DNA of 13,095 nt, taken from positions 1 to 13,095 of the forward strand of contig CAIRQE010000003.1 in the NCBI GenBank assembly GCA_903880655.1. Direction: 5' to 3'. The notes under the pieces were generated by a model. It was not told where the DNA came from. It saw only the letters and a list, made by a program, of their open reading frames with translations, and made no database searches. Both the position numbers and the translations under genes were made by a program. Of this stretch, positions 7,042-13,095 are shown piece by piece. The stretch is from an uncultured bacterium (GTDB taxonomy: Bacteria; Patescibacteriota; Saccharimonadia; Saccharimonadales; CAIOMD01). The first letter of the stretch is position 1; each line of letters starts with the position of its first letter.

Positions 7042-7428
7042 GGGGCTGATTTAGCTCGACGTAGAACATTGACAAGTTATTCGTGCAAGTCGGTTGCTCA
7101 CCGTTATAGGGCAAACTTTAATAGATGCAAAAACATCTTTAAGCAAAATGGTTGATCGTGCTTTAGCCGTTCGCCAATTTGCGCCAGCTTTAGCTTAATT
7201 GCTTCAGCGATGTTAACATTTGACTTCAGATAGAGGGTTAACGTCTTATATCATCTGGACGCTCAGCAAGGTGCCGTATGAGCTTTGCTGCTAAGATTTT
7301 CATCCTGCTCTATGGAACGTTTGGTTTGTTTAACCGTTCTATAGCTAAGAAATACAAGCAAACTAAACTTGTAGTACGATAACTAAGTCGTTCCGCGGAC
7401 GCGGGAGCATTACCCGCCAGCTCCACCA
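7042..7428 (+). ncRNA. ssrA: Transfer-messenger RNA (tmRNA)
   Basis: Rescues stalled ribosomes and tags the incomplete protein for proteolysis, working with SmpB. Seen: a 7-bp acceptor stem, 7042-7048 with 7418-7424 (one G-U), A7425 and encoded CCA 7426-7428; long-range helix 7075-7080/7379-7384, 7082-7086/7374-7378 and 7087-7090/7367-7370; pseudoknot PK1, 7091-7094 with 7100-7103 and 7095-7099 with 7109-7113; and at least three downstream segments with interleaved complementarity fitting PK2-PK4 (for example GAACG/CGTTC crossing GTTTG/CAAAC). The tag frame starts at GCA 7127, preceded by AATAGAT like E. coli AAUAGUC. Odd: the T-loop 7406-7412 is AGCATTA instead of the UUCRA type, and the D-loop lacks the usual GG. 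The 387-nt length is normal. Confidence 0.95.
7127..7198 (+). other. tmRNA proteolysis-tag reading frame (23 codons plus TAA)
   Basis: Translation resumes at GCA (7127-7129), 13 nt after PK1. The tag reads AKTSLSKMVDRALA followed by VRQFAPALA, with TAA at 7196-7198. It is longer than the 8-15 residues common in bacteria, though Mycoplasma tags are also long. The end is ALA rather than the ALAA ending that ClpXP recognises in E. coli. GCTTTAGC occurs twice in frame (7160-7167 and 7187-7194), encoding both ALA motifs. The alanine at the resume position counts as the first template-encoded residue. Confidence 0.8.
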
Positions 7429-7438
7429 TAAGTAATTT

Positions 7439-7467
7439 AACCACCCTTTTTTTAGGGTGGTTTTTTT
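7439..7467 (+). terminator. Intrinsic terminator of ssrA
   Basis: Perfect 9-bp stem AACCACCCT (7439-7447) with AGGGTGGTT (7454-7462), a T6 loop, and a T7 run at 7461-7467. It lies 11 nt after the tmRNA CCA end. The T-run runs into the -35 of the next promoter. Confidence 0.95.
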
Positions 7468-7493
7468 GATATTTAAAGCATAAGTGTTATAAT
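7466..7493 (+). promoter_or_regulatory. Promoter for the small ORF and protease gene
   Basis: TTGATA (7466-7471) as -35, a 16-bp spacer, then TGT plus TATAAT (7485-7493) as consensus extended -10. Predicted start is near 7500, about 21 nt before the small ORF. The -35 overlaps the terminator T-tract, so the two transcription units are packed end to end. Confidence 0.75.
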
Positions 7494-7520
7494 GCAGCTA
7501 TAACTAATAGAAAGAGTCTT

Positions 7521-7580
7521 ATGTCAAAAGATAAGGGTAGAAAAGAAATTAAGAAGCCGAAGAAACCTAAAGCTGTTTAG
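7521..7580 (+). CDS. Small lysine-rich peptide (19 aa)
   Basis: ATG at 7521 opens a 19-codon frame, MSKDKGRKEIKKPKKPKAV, ending in TAG. GAAAGAG at 7510-7516 is a plausible ribosome-binding site and a strong promoter lies about 28 nt upstream. From memory, short proteins beginning SKDKGxKExKKPKK recur in distant bacteria, usually somewhat longer, which is the main reason to call this a gene. It is very basic (9 Lys, 1 Arg), probably unstructured, and could bind nucleic acid or ribosomes; that is speculation. The protease gene begins 14 nt after its stop in a different frame, so it could also be a translated leader. Confidence 0.55.
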   Translation: MSKDKGRKEIKKPKKPKAV

Positions 7581-7594
7581 CTGAAGACAGAATA

Positions 7595-9868
7595 ATGCCT
7601 AAAAATAAAAAAAAGAACGTAAAACACAAAAAACAAGTAAAGCTTACCCATCATCATTCCAAACCATTTAGGAAAAGACATTACGGTTCTTTTTTCGCGT
7701 TATTAATTGCGGCTATAGTTCTATTGGTTTTATTAGTTCAATATAATGATCTAGTTTATAACAGTACTTCAGAGGCAAAATCATTCATCGGTCAACTTTT
7801 TAATTCAAATAGAACGTCCACAAAGAATATCTCCTCCACGTATGGGTTTGCATTTACCTACGACAGCAATAAACTTTATGCGAGTGCATATGATTCTTCA
7901 AACGGTGATCTTTATATTGGTGATGAACTATCGACTAGTAGGCAGTATCAAGAAGTAAGGCTTTCATCATCTTGGGTTAATGGTAAATCATCGACGAGCC
8001 AAATGACCATAAAGGTTTCACCCCAAAGTAGTGAAAATGAGAACCTTAACCAGATAGAAAAAAAATTGATGGAATCTGGAAACTATAAAGGTGAAATAAT
8101 GTCTAGTTCGTCGACTGTTGAAATCGGCGGTAATACGTTCTTGAAATCGGTTTGGCATAAAAGCCAAAGCACCCAACCATTGCTCTCAAAAGTTTTAAAC
8201 CCAGTATTAACTACGTATAGCGGCAAAGTAAATGGGCGGGCATATCAGATTTCCATATCTCAGACGACCAGCAATGATGATATATCTTCGTATTTGAATG
8301 TAATTAATTCGATGACTTTTAATAAAAAATCTGTTTCACTATTGCCAATTAATGAAACAGCTGCCGCCACAACTCACAAAAAGTGGTTTGATAGTCTCGT
8401 GTTTTCTAATCTTGCGATGGCAGCTTCAGAATCTGCTGTTTCGCATCCCTCATCTGAATATGTTAGTTCTCTCTATAGTCCGGCAGTCGTAAAAATCTAT
8501 AATGTTTATTGCCAGGATATTTCAATTCAAGGAAAGTTATATCTTACATCTTCTTGTAATGGTGGAGTGAGCGGATCGGGATTTTTTATTGGTAGCGATG
8601 GTGTGATTGCAACTAACGGACATGTTGTTGATTCAAGTCCAAAAGATGACGTCATTATGGATGCAATAAATTATGCCGTGGTGGATAATAATTTCAGTTA
8701 TCTTCAATACTTAGCTGACCTTGCTAATGTCACCCAAATTGATCTTCCTTCGACAAATACTAGCCAGCAGAACCTAGGAATACTTATAAACGCCTTATAT
8801 GGAATTCCTGACAGTTATTTTAGTGTTTCGAATAACGTAAGTAATCTTTTTGTTGCACTTGGAAATCAACAACCCAATCCAGTAGAACTCTTAAGTGATA
8901 CGAAAAAAATAATACCTTATCCAAATCAAGATACTGTTTTACACGCAAAGGTCTCAGCTATTAATTATCGAGCTGCAGACGGAATAGACGGTTTCGTTGA
9001 CTCAGATGTGGCAATTTTAAAGATTGATGGAACTGGCTACCCGGTGGTTAAGTTAGGATCTCTCAGCGATGTAATGCAGGGTGCGAACCTTAATATTCTT
9101 GGATTTCCCGGCCAAGCAAGTGATAACGGAATTGTTAATTCTGACGGTATCGCTAGTTTAACGAACGGAACTGTTGCTTCAATAAAAAATGCGGCAGGAA
9201 AAGGTAGCTATAAAGTTATTGAGACTGATACTGTCATTGGACACGGAAATAGTGGTGGTCCAGCGATAAATGATAGCGGTAACGTTGTCGGGATTGCGAC
9301 ATATACCGTGAGTGGGGCAAGTACTAGTGACGCTACATTTAATTATGTTCGTGATATCGCAGACTTAACTGGACTAGCACAGAAGAAAAATATTAGCTTT
9401 GATACGACATCGAAGACACAAATAGCGTGGCAAAAAGGCATTGATTTGTTTGATAAATCTCATTATTCTGAATCACTAAAATACTTTAATCAGGTCAAAG
9501 CACTTTACCCCGCACACCCTACGGTCGCAGAATTCATAACAAATGCCAATACTCAGATTCAACAAGGTCATGATGTAAAAACTTTTCCGACAGTACTGGT
9601 CTTATCAATTGGACTTGGTATTGCAGCGGTTGGTGCAGTAGTGATGATCTTTGTTATCAGAAGCCACAAGAAAAAACATGACTTATATAATCAGCATGTT
9701 GCAAGCGGAGTAATTGACCCAATGGTTCCAGGTTCTGCACCTCAATATGTTCAACCAACATCGAATCAAGTCCTGCCTATGGCACCCATCATGCCGCCAC
9801 AACCCGCTCCTACGGTTCAATCGCAAAATCCATCGCCAAATAGTACCCCACCGAATACTCAGCAATAA
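7595..9868 (+). CDS. Membrane-bound HtrA/trypsin-like serine protease with two membrane segments
   Basis: 757 aa. A very basic N terminus (residues 1-30) and membrane segment 31-50 place the bulk outside the cell. Residues about 80-245 form a domain I do not recognise. The trypsin-like domain spans about 290-590: SGSGFFIGSDGVIATNGHVV with His343, DSDVAILKIDG with Asp471, and GHGNSGGPA with Ser553, the usual His-Asp-Ser order; GFFIGSDG, TNGHVV and the ILGFPG stretch are HtrA-like. His-Asp spacing is 128 residues, far above the ~30 of DegP, indicating an insertion at about 350-445. A TPR-like helical segment (about 610-655) replaces the usual PDZ domain; a second membrane segment follows (about 665-688), then a Pro/Gln-rich cytoplasmic tail. 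C306 and C321 could pair. Likely role: envelope protein quality control. Start ATG at 7595, with weak GAAGACAG upstream. Confidence 0.9.
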   Translation: MPKNKKKNVKHKKQVKLTHHHSKPFRKRHYGSFFALLIAAIVLLVLLVQYNDLVYNSTSEAKSFIGQLFNSNRTSTKNISSTYGFAFTYDSNKLYASAYDSSNGDLYIGDELSTSRQYQEVRLSSSWVNGKSSTSQMTIKVSPQSSENENLNQIEKKLMESGNYKGEIMSSSSTVEIGGNTFLKSVWHKSQSTQPLLSKVLNPVLTTYSGKVNGRAYQISISQTTSNDDISSYLNVINSMTFNKKSVSLLPINETAAATTHKKWFDSLVFSNLAMAASESAVSHPSSEYVSSLYSPAVVKIYNVYCQDISIQGKLYLTSSCNGGVSGSGFFIGSDGVIATNGHVVDSSPKDDVIMDAINYAVVDNNFSYLQYLADLANVTQIDLPSTNTSQQNLGILINALYGIPDSYFSVSNNVSNLFVALGNQQPNPVELLSDTKKIIPYPNQDTVLHAKVSAINYRAADGIDGFVDSDVAILKIDGTGYPVVKLGSLSDVMQGANLNILGFPGQASDNGIVNSDGIASLTNGTVASIKNAAGKGSYKVIETDTVIGHGNSGGPAINDSGNVVGIATYTVSGASTSDATFNYVRDIADLTGLAQKKNISFDTTSKTQIAWQKGIDLFDKSHYSESLKYFNQVKALYPAHPTVAEFITNANTQIQQGHDVKTFPTVLVLSIGLGIAAVGAVVMIFVIRSHKKKHDLYNQHVASGVIDPMVPGSAPQYVQPTSNQVLPMAPIMPPQPAPTVQSQNPSPNSTPPNTQQ

Positions 9869-9892
9869 CTAGCTTAAATAGCCTTAACCGAC

Positions 9893-9911
9893 TATACTTA
9901 ATTAAAAGGGG
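9893..9911 (+). promoter_or_regulatory. Putative -10 and strong ribosome-binding site of the ABC operon
   Basis: TATACT at 9893-9898 is a good -10 hexamer without TGn or a clear -35. AAAAGGGG (9904-9911) is the strongest Shine-Dalgarno-like site in the window, 5 nt before the ATG at 9917. A start near 9905 would leave a leader of about 12 nt. Confidence 0.45.
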
Positions 9912-9916
9912 TTCTA

Positions 9917-10597
9917 ATGCTTGAAGTAGTAAATGTTAATAAAATATATGGAAAAAAAGATAAAGCTTTTAATGCTTTGTCGGATATAACTTTATCCTTT
10001 GAGAAAGGTACTTCAAACGCAATTGTTGGTAAAAGTGGTTCTGGAAAAAGTACACTTTTACATATCCTGATAGGCCTGGATCACCCGACCAATGGATCAG
10101 TGCTTTATGACGGAAAAAATATTTTAAAAGATATGAATACTGATTCTTGGAGAGGAAAGAATGTTGGTATAGTTTTTCAACAGTTTTTTCTCCAGCCTAA
10201 TGATTCAGTAATAGATAACGTAGGGTTACCATTAAAGCTTCAAGGAATTGCAAAGAAAAAAAGAAATATTAAGGCAGCAGAAGCATTAAAAAAAGTTGGT
10301 CTCGAAGACAGGATGAAGTCGAAAGCAAATGATCTTTCTGGAGGGCAAAAGCAAAGAGTAGCAATTGCCAGGGCACTTGTAGATAACCCTTCGATTCTTA
10401 TTGCAGATGAACCAACCGGAAATTTAGATACTGAAAATGGAGATGCAATCGAAAACTTACTATTTGAACTGCAGAAAAAACTGGGAACTACATTAGTAAT
10501 CGTGACCCATGACACTGATCTTGCAAAGCGGTGCGAACGGGTCATCTATCTTAAGGATGGTAAGGTTGAAAAAGATACTTATAAGGGTAAAAAATAA
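9917..10597 (+). CDS. ABC transporter ATP-binding protein, MacB/LolD type
   Basis: 226-aa cytoplasmic ATPase subunit that pairs with the FtsX-type permease encoded next. Seen: Walker A GKSGSGKST (38-46, Lys44), Q-loop VFQQFFLQP (Gln88/89), signature LSGGQKQR (140-147), Walker B ILIADEPTGNLD (Glu165 catalytic), H-loop VTHD (His198). Length and the DEPTGNLD wording are typical of the MacB/LolD/FtsE branch, which drives mechanotransmission or extrusion of envelope substrates rather than classic import. FtsE is less likely because no ftsX with the short cell-division topology follows. Its TAA overlaps the permease ATG by one base, indicating coupled translation. Confidence 0.95.
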   Translation: MLEVVNVNKIYGKKDKAFNALSDITLSFEKGTSNAIVGKSGSGKSTLLHILIGLDHPTNGSVLYDGKNILKDMNTDSWRGKNVGIVFQQFFLQPNDSVIDNVGLPLKLQGIAKKKRNIKAAEALKKVGLEDRMKSKANDLSGGQKQRVAIARALVDNPSILIADEPTGNLDTENGDAIENLLFELQKKLGTTLVIVTHDTDLAKRCERVIYLKDGKVEKDTYKGKK

Positions 10598-11859
10598 TGA
10601 AATTCGTCGATGTTGTTAAAACTTCAAATAGTAACTTAAGGCGCTCTAAGCTCAGAACTTTTCTGACACTTTTAGCGATTAGTATCGGAACCTTTACTCT
10701 TGCTCTCAGTCTAGGGTTGGGTCAAGGGCTCCGAAATTATATTTCTTCTGAACTTGGGCAATACAAGGGGGTTAATTTATATCAAGTAGAGAAGACAACC
10801 TTAAATAATTTTAGTGGATTAGGTAACCATGATCCGATTGTTTATAATCCAAACAAATCTCCATCGAGTGCCAATTATCAGAATAATTTTCTTTCTGCTA
10901 CAGATATAGATCAAATAAAGAAGGTTAAGGGTGTGCAGAACTTGGAACTTCCATATGCTGTGGTTTTTGATTATGCTACGGCGCCAAACGGAACAAAATA
11001 TGAAGCTTCTAATAGTACATTCTTGTCGCAGAATCCTCTTAATCTTGTGGCCGGCAAGACGTTGAGTGCAACAGATCCGGGGTCGGTTTTGATCTCACAA
11101 AAATATTTACCGCTTGTTGGATCAAGTGACATTTCGAGTGCGTTAGGAAAAAAATTAACCCTCACATACAAGAATGCTAAAGGGGCAATATCGACTATAA
11201 CTCTTGAGGTAAAAGGAGTGTACGAGCCATCTTTAATACAGGCACCAATTTTTATAAATAGTCAGGATGCCGAAAAGATTGCAGCAGAACAGGCACCTGG
11301 GGGTGCCCCGCTTTTTAATTTTGTTTTTATCTCTAAATCAAGCGATGTAACTGACGTTCAGATTAAAGCAAACCTTTCAAATGCTAAGTTTACTGGTAGA
11401 AGTTTTGCAGACATTAATAATACTCTTAATAATATCATTACAGGTGTTCAGATTTCACTCGCAGCTTTTAGTGGAATAGCGATTCTTGCCTCAATTGTTG
11501 GTGTTATAAATACATTATTTATGGCAGTGCTCGAAAGGACAAGAGAAATCGGGCTGTTTAGGGCTCTCGGTTCAAAAAAGAGAACAATATTTTACCTTTT
11601 TAGCGTTGAAGCTGCATTGCTAGGTTTCTGGGGTGGTGTCATTGGAATATTCTTCGCTTTTCTAGCCCAGATTGCTATCAATAAAATTGCAGCCAATACT
11701 TTCTTGAAAGGCGTCGACGGTATTCAATTACTTAACATTCGTCCGTCATTGATTGTATTTATTATTATCGTAATTTCGATTATTACTTGGATTGCGGGGC
11801 TTCTACCAGCATTTAAGGCAAGCCAGGTAGATCCAATAGAATCACTTCGCTATGAGTAA
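10597..11859 (+). CDS. ABC transporter permease, MacB/FtsX family
   Basis: 420 aa with MacB layout: a first membrane segment at about 20-42 in the N-terminal SKLRTFLTLLAISIGTFTLALSLGLGQGL, a large extracytoplasmic domain (about 45-280), and a C-terminal FtsX domain with three more membrane segments. The coupling region ERTREIGLFRALGSKKRTI and the C-terminal QVDPIESLRYE are hallmarks of this family. The extracytoplasmic domain lacks obvious repeats or metal sites. With the upstream ATPase it would form a homodimeric transporter at the cytoplasmic membrane. Substrate is unknown; peptides, lipoproteins, or toxic compounds are options known for the family. AAGGGT about 8 nt before the start may aid initiation. 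The last 8 nt overlap the FKBP gene. Confidence 0.94.
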   Translation: MKFVDVVKTSNSNLRRSKLRTFLTLLAISIGTFTLALSLGLGQGLRNYISSELGQYKGVNLYQVEKTTLNNFSGLGNHDPIVYNPNKSPSSANYQNNFLSATDIDQIKKVKGVQNLELPYAVVFDYATAPNGTKYEASNSTFLSQNPLNLVAGKTLSATDPGSVLISQKYLPLVGSSDISSALGKKLTLTYKNAKGAISTITLEVKGVYEPSLIQAPIFINSQDAEKIAAEQAPGGAPLFNFVFISKSSDVTDVQIKANLSNAKFTGRSFADINNTLNNIITGVQISLAAFSGIAILASIVGVINTLFMAVLERTREIGLFRALGSKKRTIFYLFSVEAALLGFWGGVIGIFFAFLAQIAINKIAANTFLKGVDGIQLLNIRPSLIVFIIIVISIITWIAGLLPAFKASQVDPIESLRYE

Positions 11860-12481
11860 AAGGACTTGGTTACTCGTGGCTAGTTTGTTTATGTTTATAC
11901 TTATCCTAGTAGTTGGGTATCTGATTATTTTTAATAAACATAGAGTTATCAAAGAAACCTCCAACGAGCAGCAATCAGCAATTACTAATTCAACACCAGC
12001 GACTATTAATGTTGATAGCAGTAATCAGCAGACGGTAAAAGTAACGTCAAGCCCTCTGCCGGCACTCGATAATCAGCAAGTCGGCAATGCACAACAGAAT
12101 TTAGTTGATCCCAAGACTTTTTCTCAATATGAAAAATATAATGGAAACTCAAATTGTTTATTTGGAGAAATTATTACAGGTACTGGCGCTGAGGTTGTCG
12201 CCGGATCTAAGGTTGCTATATATTATTCTGGGTGGCTTACGAATGGAACACTTTTTGATAATAGTAAAAATGATACTAATGGGAATCAACAACCATTTCT
12301 GTTCACTGAAGGTGCCCATGAAGTAATTCTTGGGATGGAAGAAGGCATCGCAGGAATGAAAGTTGGCGGAAAACGACTGATAATCGTCCCGCCCGCAGTG
12401 GGTTATGGATCTAAAGTTCAGGGTTCAATCCCTGCTAATTCAACACTTGTATTTGAAGTAACCTTAGTGGCTGCACAATGA
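11852..12481 (+). CDS. Membrane-anchored FKBP-type peptidyl-prolyl isomerase
   Basis: 209 aa. Residues about 6-27 are an uncleaved signal anchor (no lipobox cysteine), 28-95 a Ser/Asn/Gln/Thr-rich linker, and 105-207 an FKBP domain expected outside the cell. Seen in the domain: VAIYYSGWLTNGTLFDNS (Tyr125, Phe135, Asp136 of the proline pocket), VILGMEEGIAGMKVGGKRLIIVPPAVGYG, and IPANSTLVFEVTLV. The tryptophan at the pocket floor of FKBP12 (VIKGWEEG) is Met162 here; other family members also vary at this place. A short insert (KNDTNGNQQ) widens the loop before the PFLF strand. It catalyses proline cis-trans isomerisation in folding proteins. Starts 8 nt inside the permease gene, with no separate ribosome-binding site. 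Confidence 0.93.
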   Translation: MSKRTWLLVASLFMFILILVVGYLIIFNKHRVIKETSNEQQSAITNSTPATINVDSSNQQTVKVTSSPLPALDNQQVGNAQQNLVDPKTFSQYEKYNGNSNCLFGEIITGTGAEVVAGSKVAIYYSGWLTNGTLFDNSKNDTNGNQQPFLFTEGAHEVILGMEEGIAGMKVGGKRLIIVPPAVGYGSKVQGSIPANSTLVFEVTLVAAQ

Positions 12482-12651
12482 CCGAAGAGACTATTTATTT
12501 GCCGTGTAGTGAAAAGCTTACATTCGATACTCAAAAGCAAGCGGCAACTGCAGCGCTTGTTGCTAGTCACCAACATGGCAGTAAGTTGAAGATATATAAA
12601 TGTAGATATTGTAATCTTTGGCATTTAGCATCAAATTATGAAGATAATTAA
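12478..12651 (+). CDS. Small C-x2-C/H protein, putative zinc-binding
   Basis: 57-aa frame opening at an ATG that overlaps the FKBP stop (ATGA, 4 nt) and ending in TAA. The C terminus reads YKCRYCNLWHLAS; together with Cys10, residues Cys42, Cys45 and His49 could hold one zinc. An upstream helix-like stretch (TFDTQKQAATAALVASHQ) separates the two parts. From memory, small bacterial and phage proteins with C...K..F/Y..A..A...... and a terminal Y.C..C..WHLT have the same plan; their role is unknown to me, though nucleic-acid binding is often assumed. Coupling to the FKBP gene and conserved-looking cysteines make it a real gene despite its length. Confidence 0.82.
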   Translation: MTEETIYLPCSEKLTFDTQKQAATAALVASHQHGSKLKIYKCRYCNLWHLASNYEDN

Positions 12652-12658
12652 TTAACAC

Positions 12659-12667
12659 TGGTACAAT
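12659..12667 (+). promoter_or_regulatory. Putative extended -10 promoter of metG
   Basis: TGG followed by TACAAT (12662-12667) lies just after the small gene's stop. A start near 12674 would leave about four nucleotides before the metG ATG at 12678, and no Shine-Dalgarno is present, so the mRNA would be nearly leaderless. No -35 was seen. No T-box or other leader structure can fit here. Confidence 0.45.
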
Positions 12668-12677
12668 AAGAATTACT

Positions 12678-13095
12678 ATGAGTAAATTTTATGTTACAAC
12701 ATCCATCCCTTATGTAAATGGAGCCCCTCATTTAGGGCATGCTCTTGAATATGTTTATGCAGATGTTTTAGCGCGCTATTATAAAAAGCAAGAAGATACC
12801 GAGGTTCTATTTGCAACCGGTTCTGATGAGCATGGCACAAAAATTGAAGAAAAAGCCAAAGAGGCAAAACTTTCACCGCTTGATTTCACCACAAAAAACG
12901 TAAAATTATTCGAGCAGCTCCTGGAACTCTTGAATATTTCCTACGACCGATTTATTCGTACTACTGATAAAGACCATGAGAAAAGAGTACAGGCTATATG
13001 GAAAGATCTAGATCAATATATCTATAAAAGTAAATATATTGGTATGTACTGCATAGGTCATGAAGAATTTGTAACTGAAGTTTTTGCAGAGGAAA
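12678..13095 (+). CDS. metG: Methionyl-tRNA synthetase, 3'-truncated by the window edge
   Basis: Attaches methionine to tRNA-Met, including the initiator. Only 139 codons plus one base are inside the window. Seen: N-terminal strand FYVTTSIPYVNGAPHLGHA with the class I signature HLGH (18-21), then FATGSDEHGTKIEEKA (the GSDEHG motif of MetRS) and the connective-peptide segment YIGMYCIGHEEFVTE. Cys125 has no CxxC partner in this visible stretch, where other MetRS may read YCxxC, so this knuckle probably lacks one zinc site; the rest lies outside. The ATG at 12678 gives the standard N terminus. It probably has its own promoter and lies 26 nt after the small C-x2-C gene. Confidence 0.97.
   Translation, partial: MSKFYVTTSIPYVNGAPHLGHALEYVYADVLARYYKKQEDTEVLFATGSDEHGTKIEEKAKEAKLSPLDFTTKNVKLFEQLLELLNISYDRFIRTTDKDHEKRVQAIWKDLDQYIYKSKYIGMYCIGHEEFVTEVFAEE

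Noticed and set aside
7143..7166. Alternative tmRNA resume codon GCA giving AKWLIVL
   Set aside because: It lacks the upstream AATAG-like signal and does not end in an alanine-rich degron; the frame from 7127 has both.
10240..10545. 101-aa minus-strand frame inside the ABC ATPase
   Set aside because: A shadow of the conserved signature and Walker B region; no independent evidence.
12105..12326. Plus-strand frame inside the FKBP gene
   Set aside because: Overlaps a gene with clear FKBP motifs in another frame; no start signal.
12652..12677. T-box or other riboswitch ahead of metG
   Set aside because: Only 26 nt separate the two genes, too short for any such leader.
1..13095. UGA recoded as glycine (code 25)
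   Set aside because: TGA ends the helicase and FKBP genes at sensible C termini, with overlapping starts of the next genes.
1..13095. CRISPR arrays, insertion sequences, tRNA genes
   Set aside because: No regularly spaced repeats, transposase-like proteins, terminal inverted repeats or tRNA cloverleaf were seen; the only tRNA-like fold belongs to tmRNA.

Overview
This is an AT-rich, gene-dense chromosomal stretch with every gene on the + strand. It looks like a small-genome bacterium, most likely Patescibacteria (CPR) and possibly Saccharibacteria. That assignment is an inference from gene style, very tight spacing, compact proteins and very short 5' leaders, not from a marker gene. Genes end in TAA, TAG and TGA (the helicase and the FKBP end in TGA), so the standard bacterial code applies and the UGA-glycine code of Gracilibacteria/SR1 is unlikely.

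Layout. (1) 1-2269: 3' part of pgk, tpiA, and a small protein with a C-terminal membrane anchor, forming a lower-glycolysis operon. (2) 2270-4923: a 9-bp inverted repeat over a probable promoter, then a PcrA/UvrD-type helicase translationally coupled to a NUDIX hydrolase. (3) 4924-6987: an exported DUF348-G5 protein with a lysozyme-like C-terminal domain (YabE/RpfB type), then rsmA (ksgA), an order that recalls the yabE-rnmV-ksgA region of Firmicutes. (4) 6988-7468: the tmRNA gene ssrA with its own extended -10 promoter, an encoded CCA end and a strong intrinsic terminator. (5) 7466-9868: a promoter, a 19-codon lysine-rich small ORF, and a two-membrane-segment HtrA/trypsin-like protease. (6) 9893-12651: a MacB/LolD-type ABC ATPase, its FtsX-type permease, a membrane-anchored FKBP prolyl isomerase and a 57-aa Cys/His protein, with every junction overlapping. 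(7) 12659 to the end: the 5' part of metG.

Working together: the window mixes housekeeping functions (glycolysis, 16S rRNA dimethylation, ribosome rescue, tRNA charging, DNA repair) with an envelope block (cell-wall lytic protein, extracytoplasmic protease, ABC exporter-like pair, anchored PPIase) that probably serves protein folding, export and quality control at the cell surface.

The most notable feature is the tmRNA. Its tRNA-like domain has lost the canonical T-loop (UUC-type) and the D-loop GG. In their place the two loops carry complementary triplets (GCU and AGC). It also encodes an unusually long 23-residue tag with two ALA motifs. Two small genes are easy to miss: the 19-aa basic peptide at 7521 and the 57-aa C-x2-C protein at 12478. 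No mobile elements, CRISPR arrays or tRNA genes were seen.
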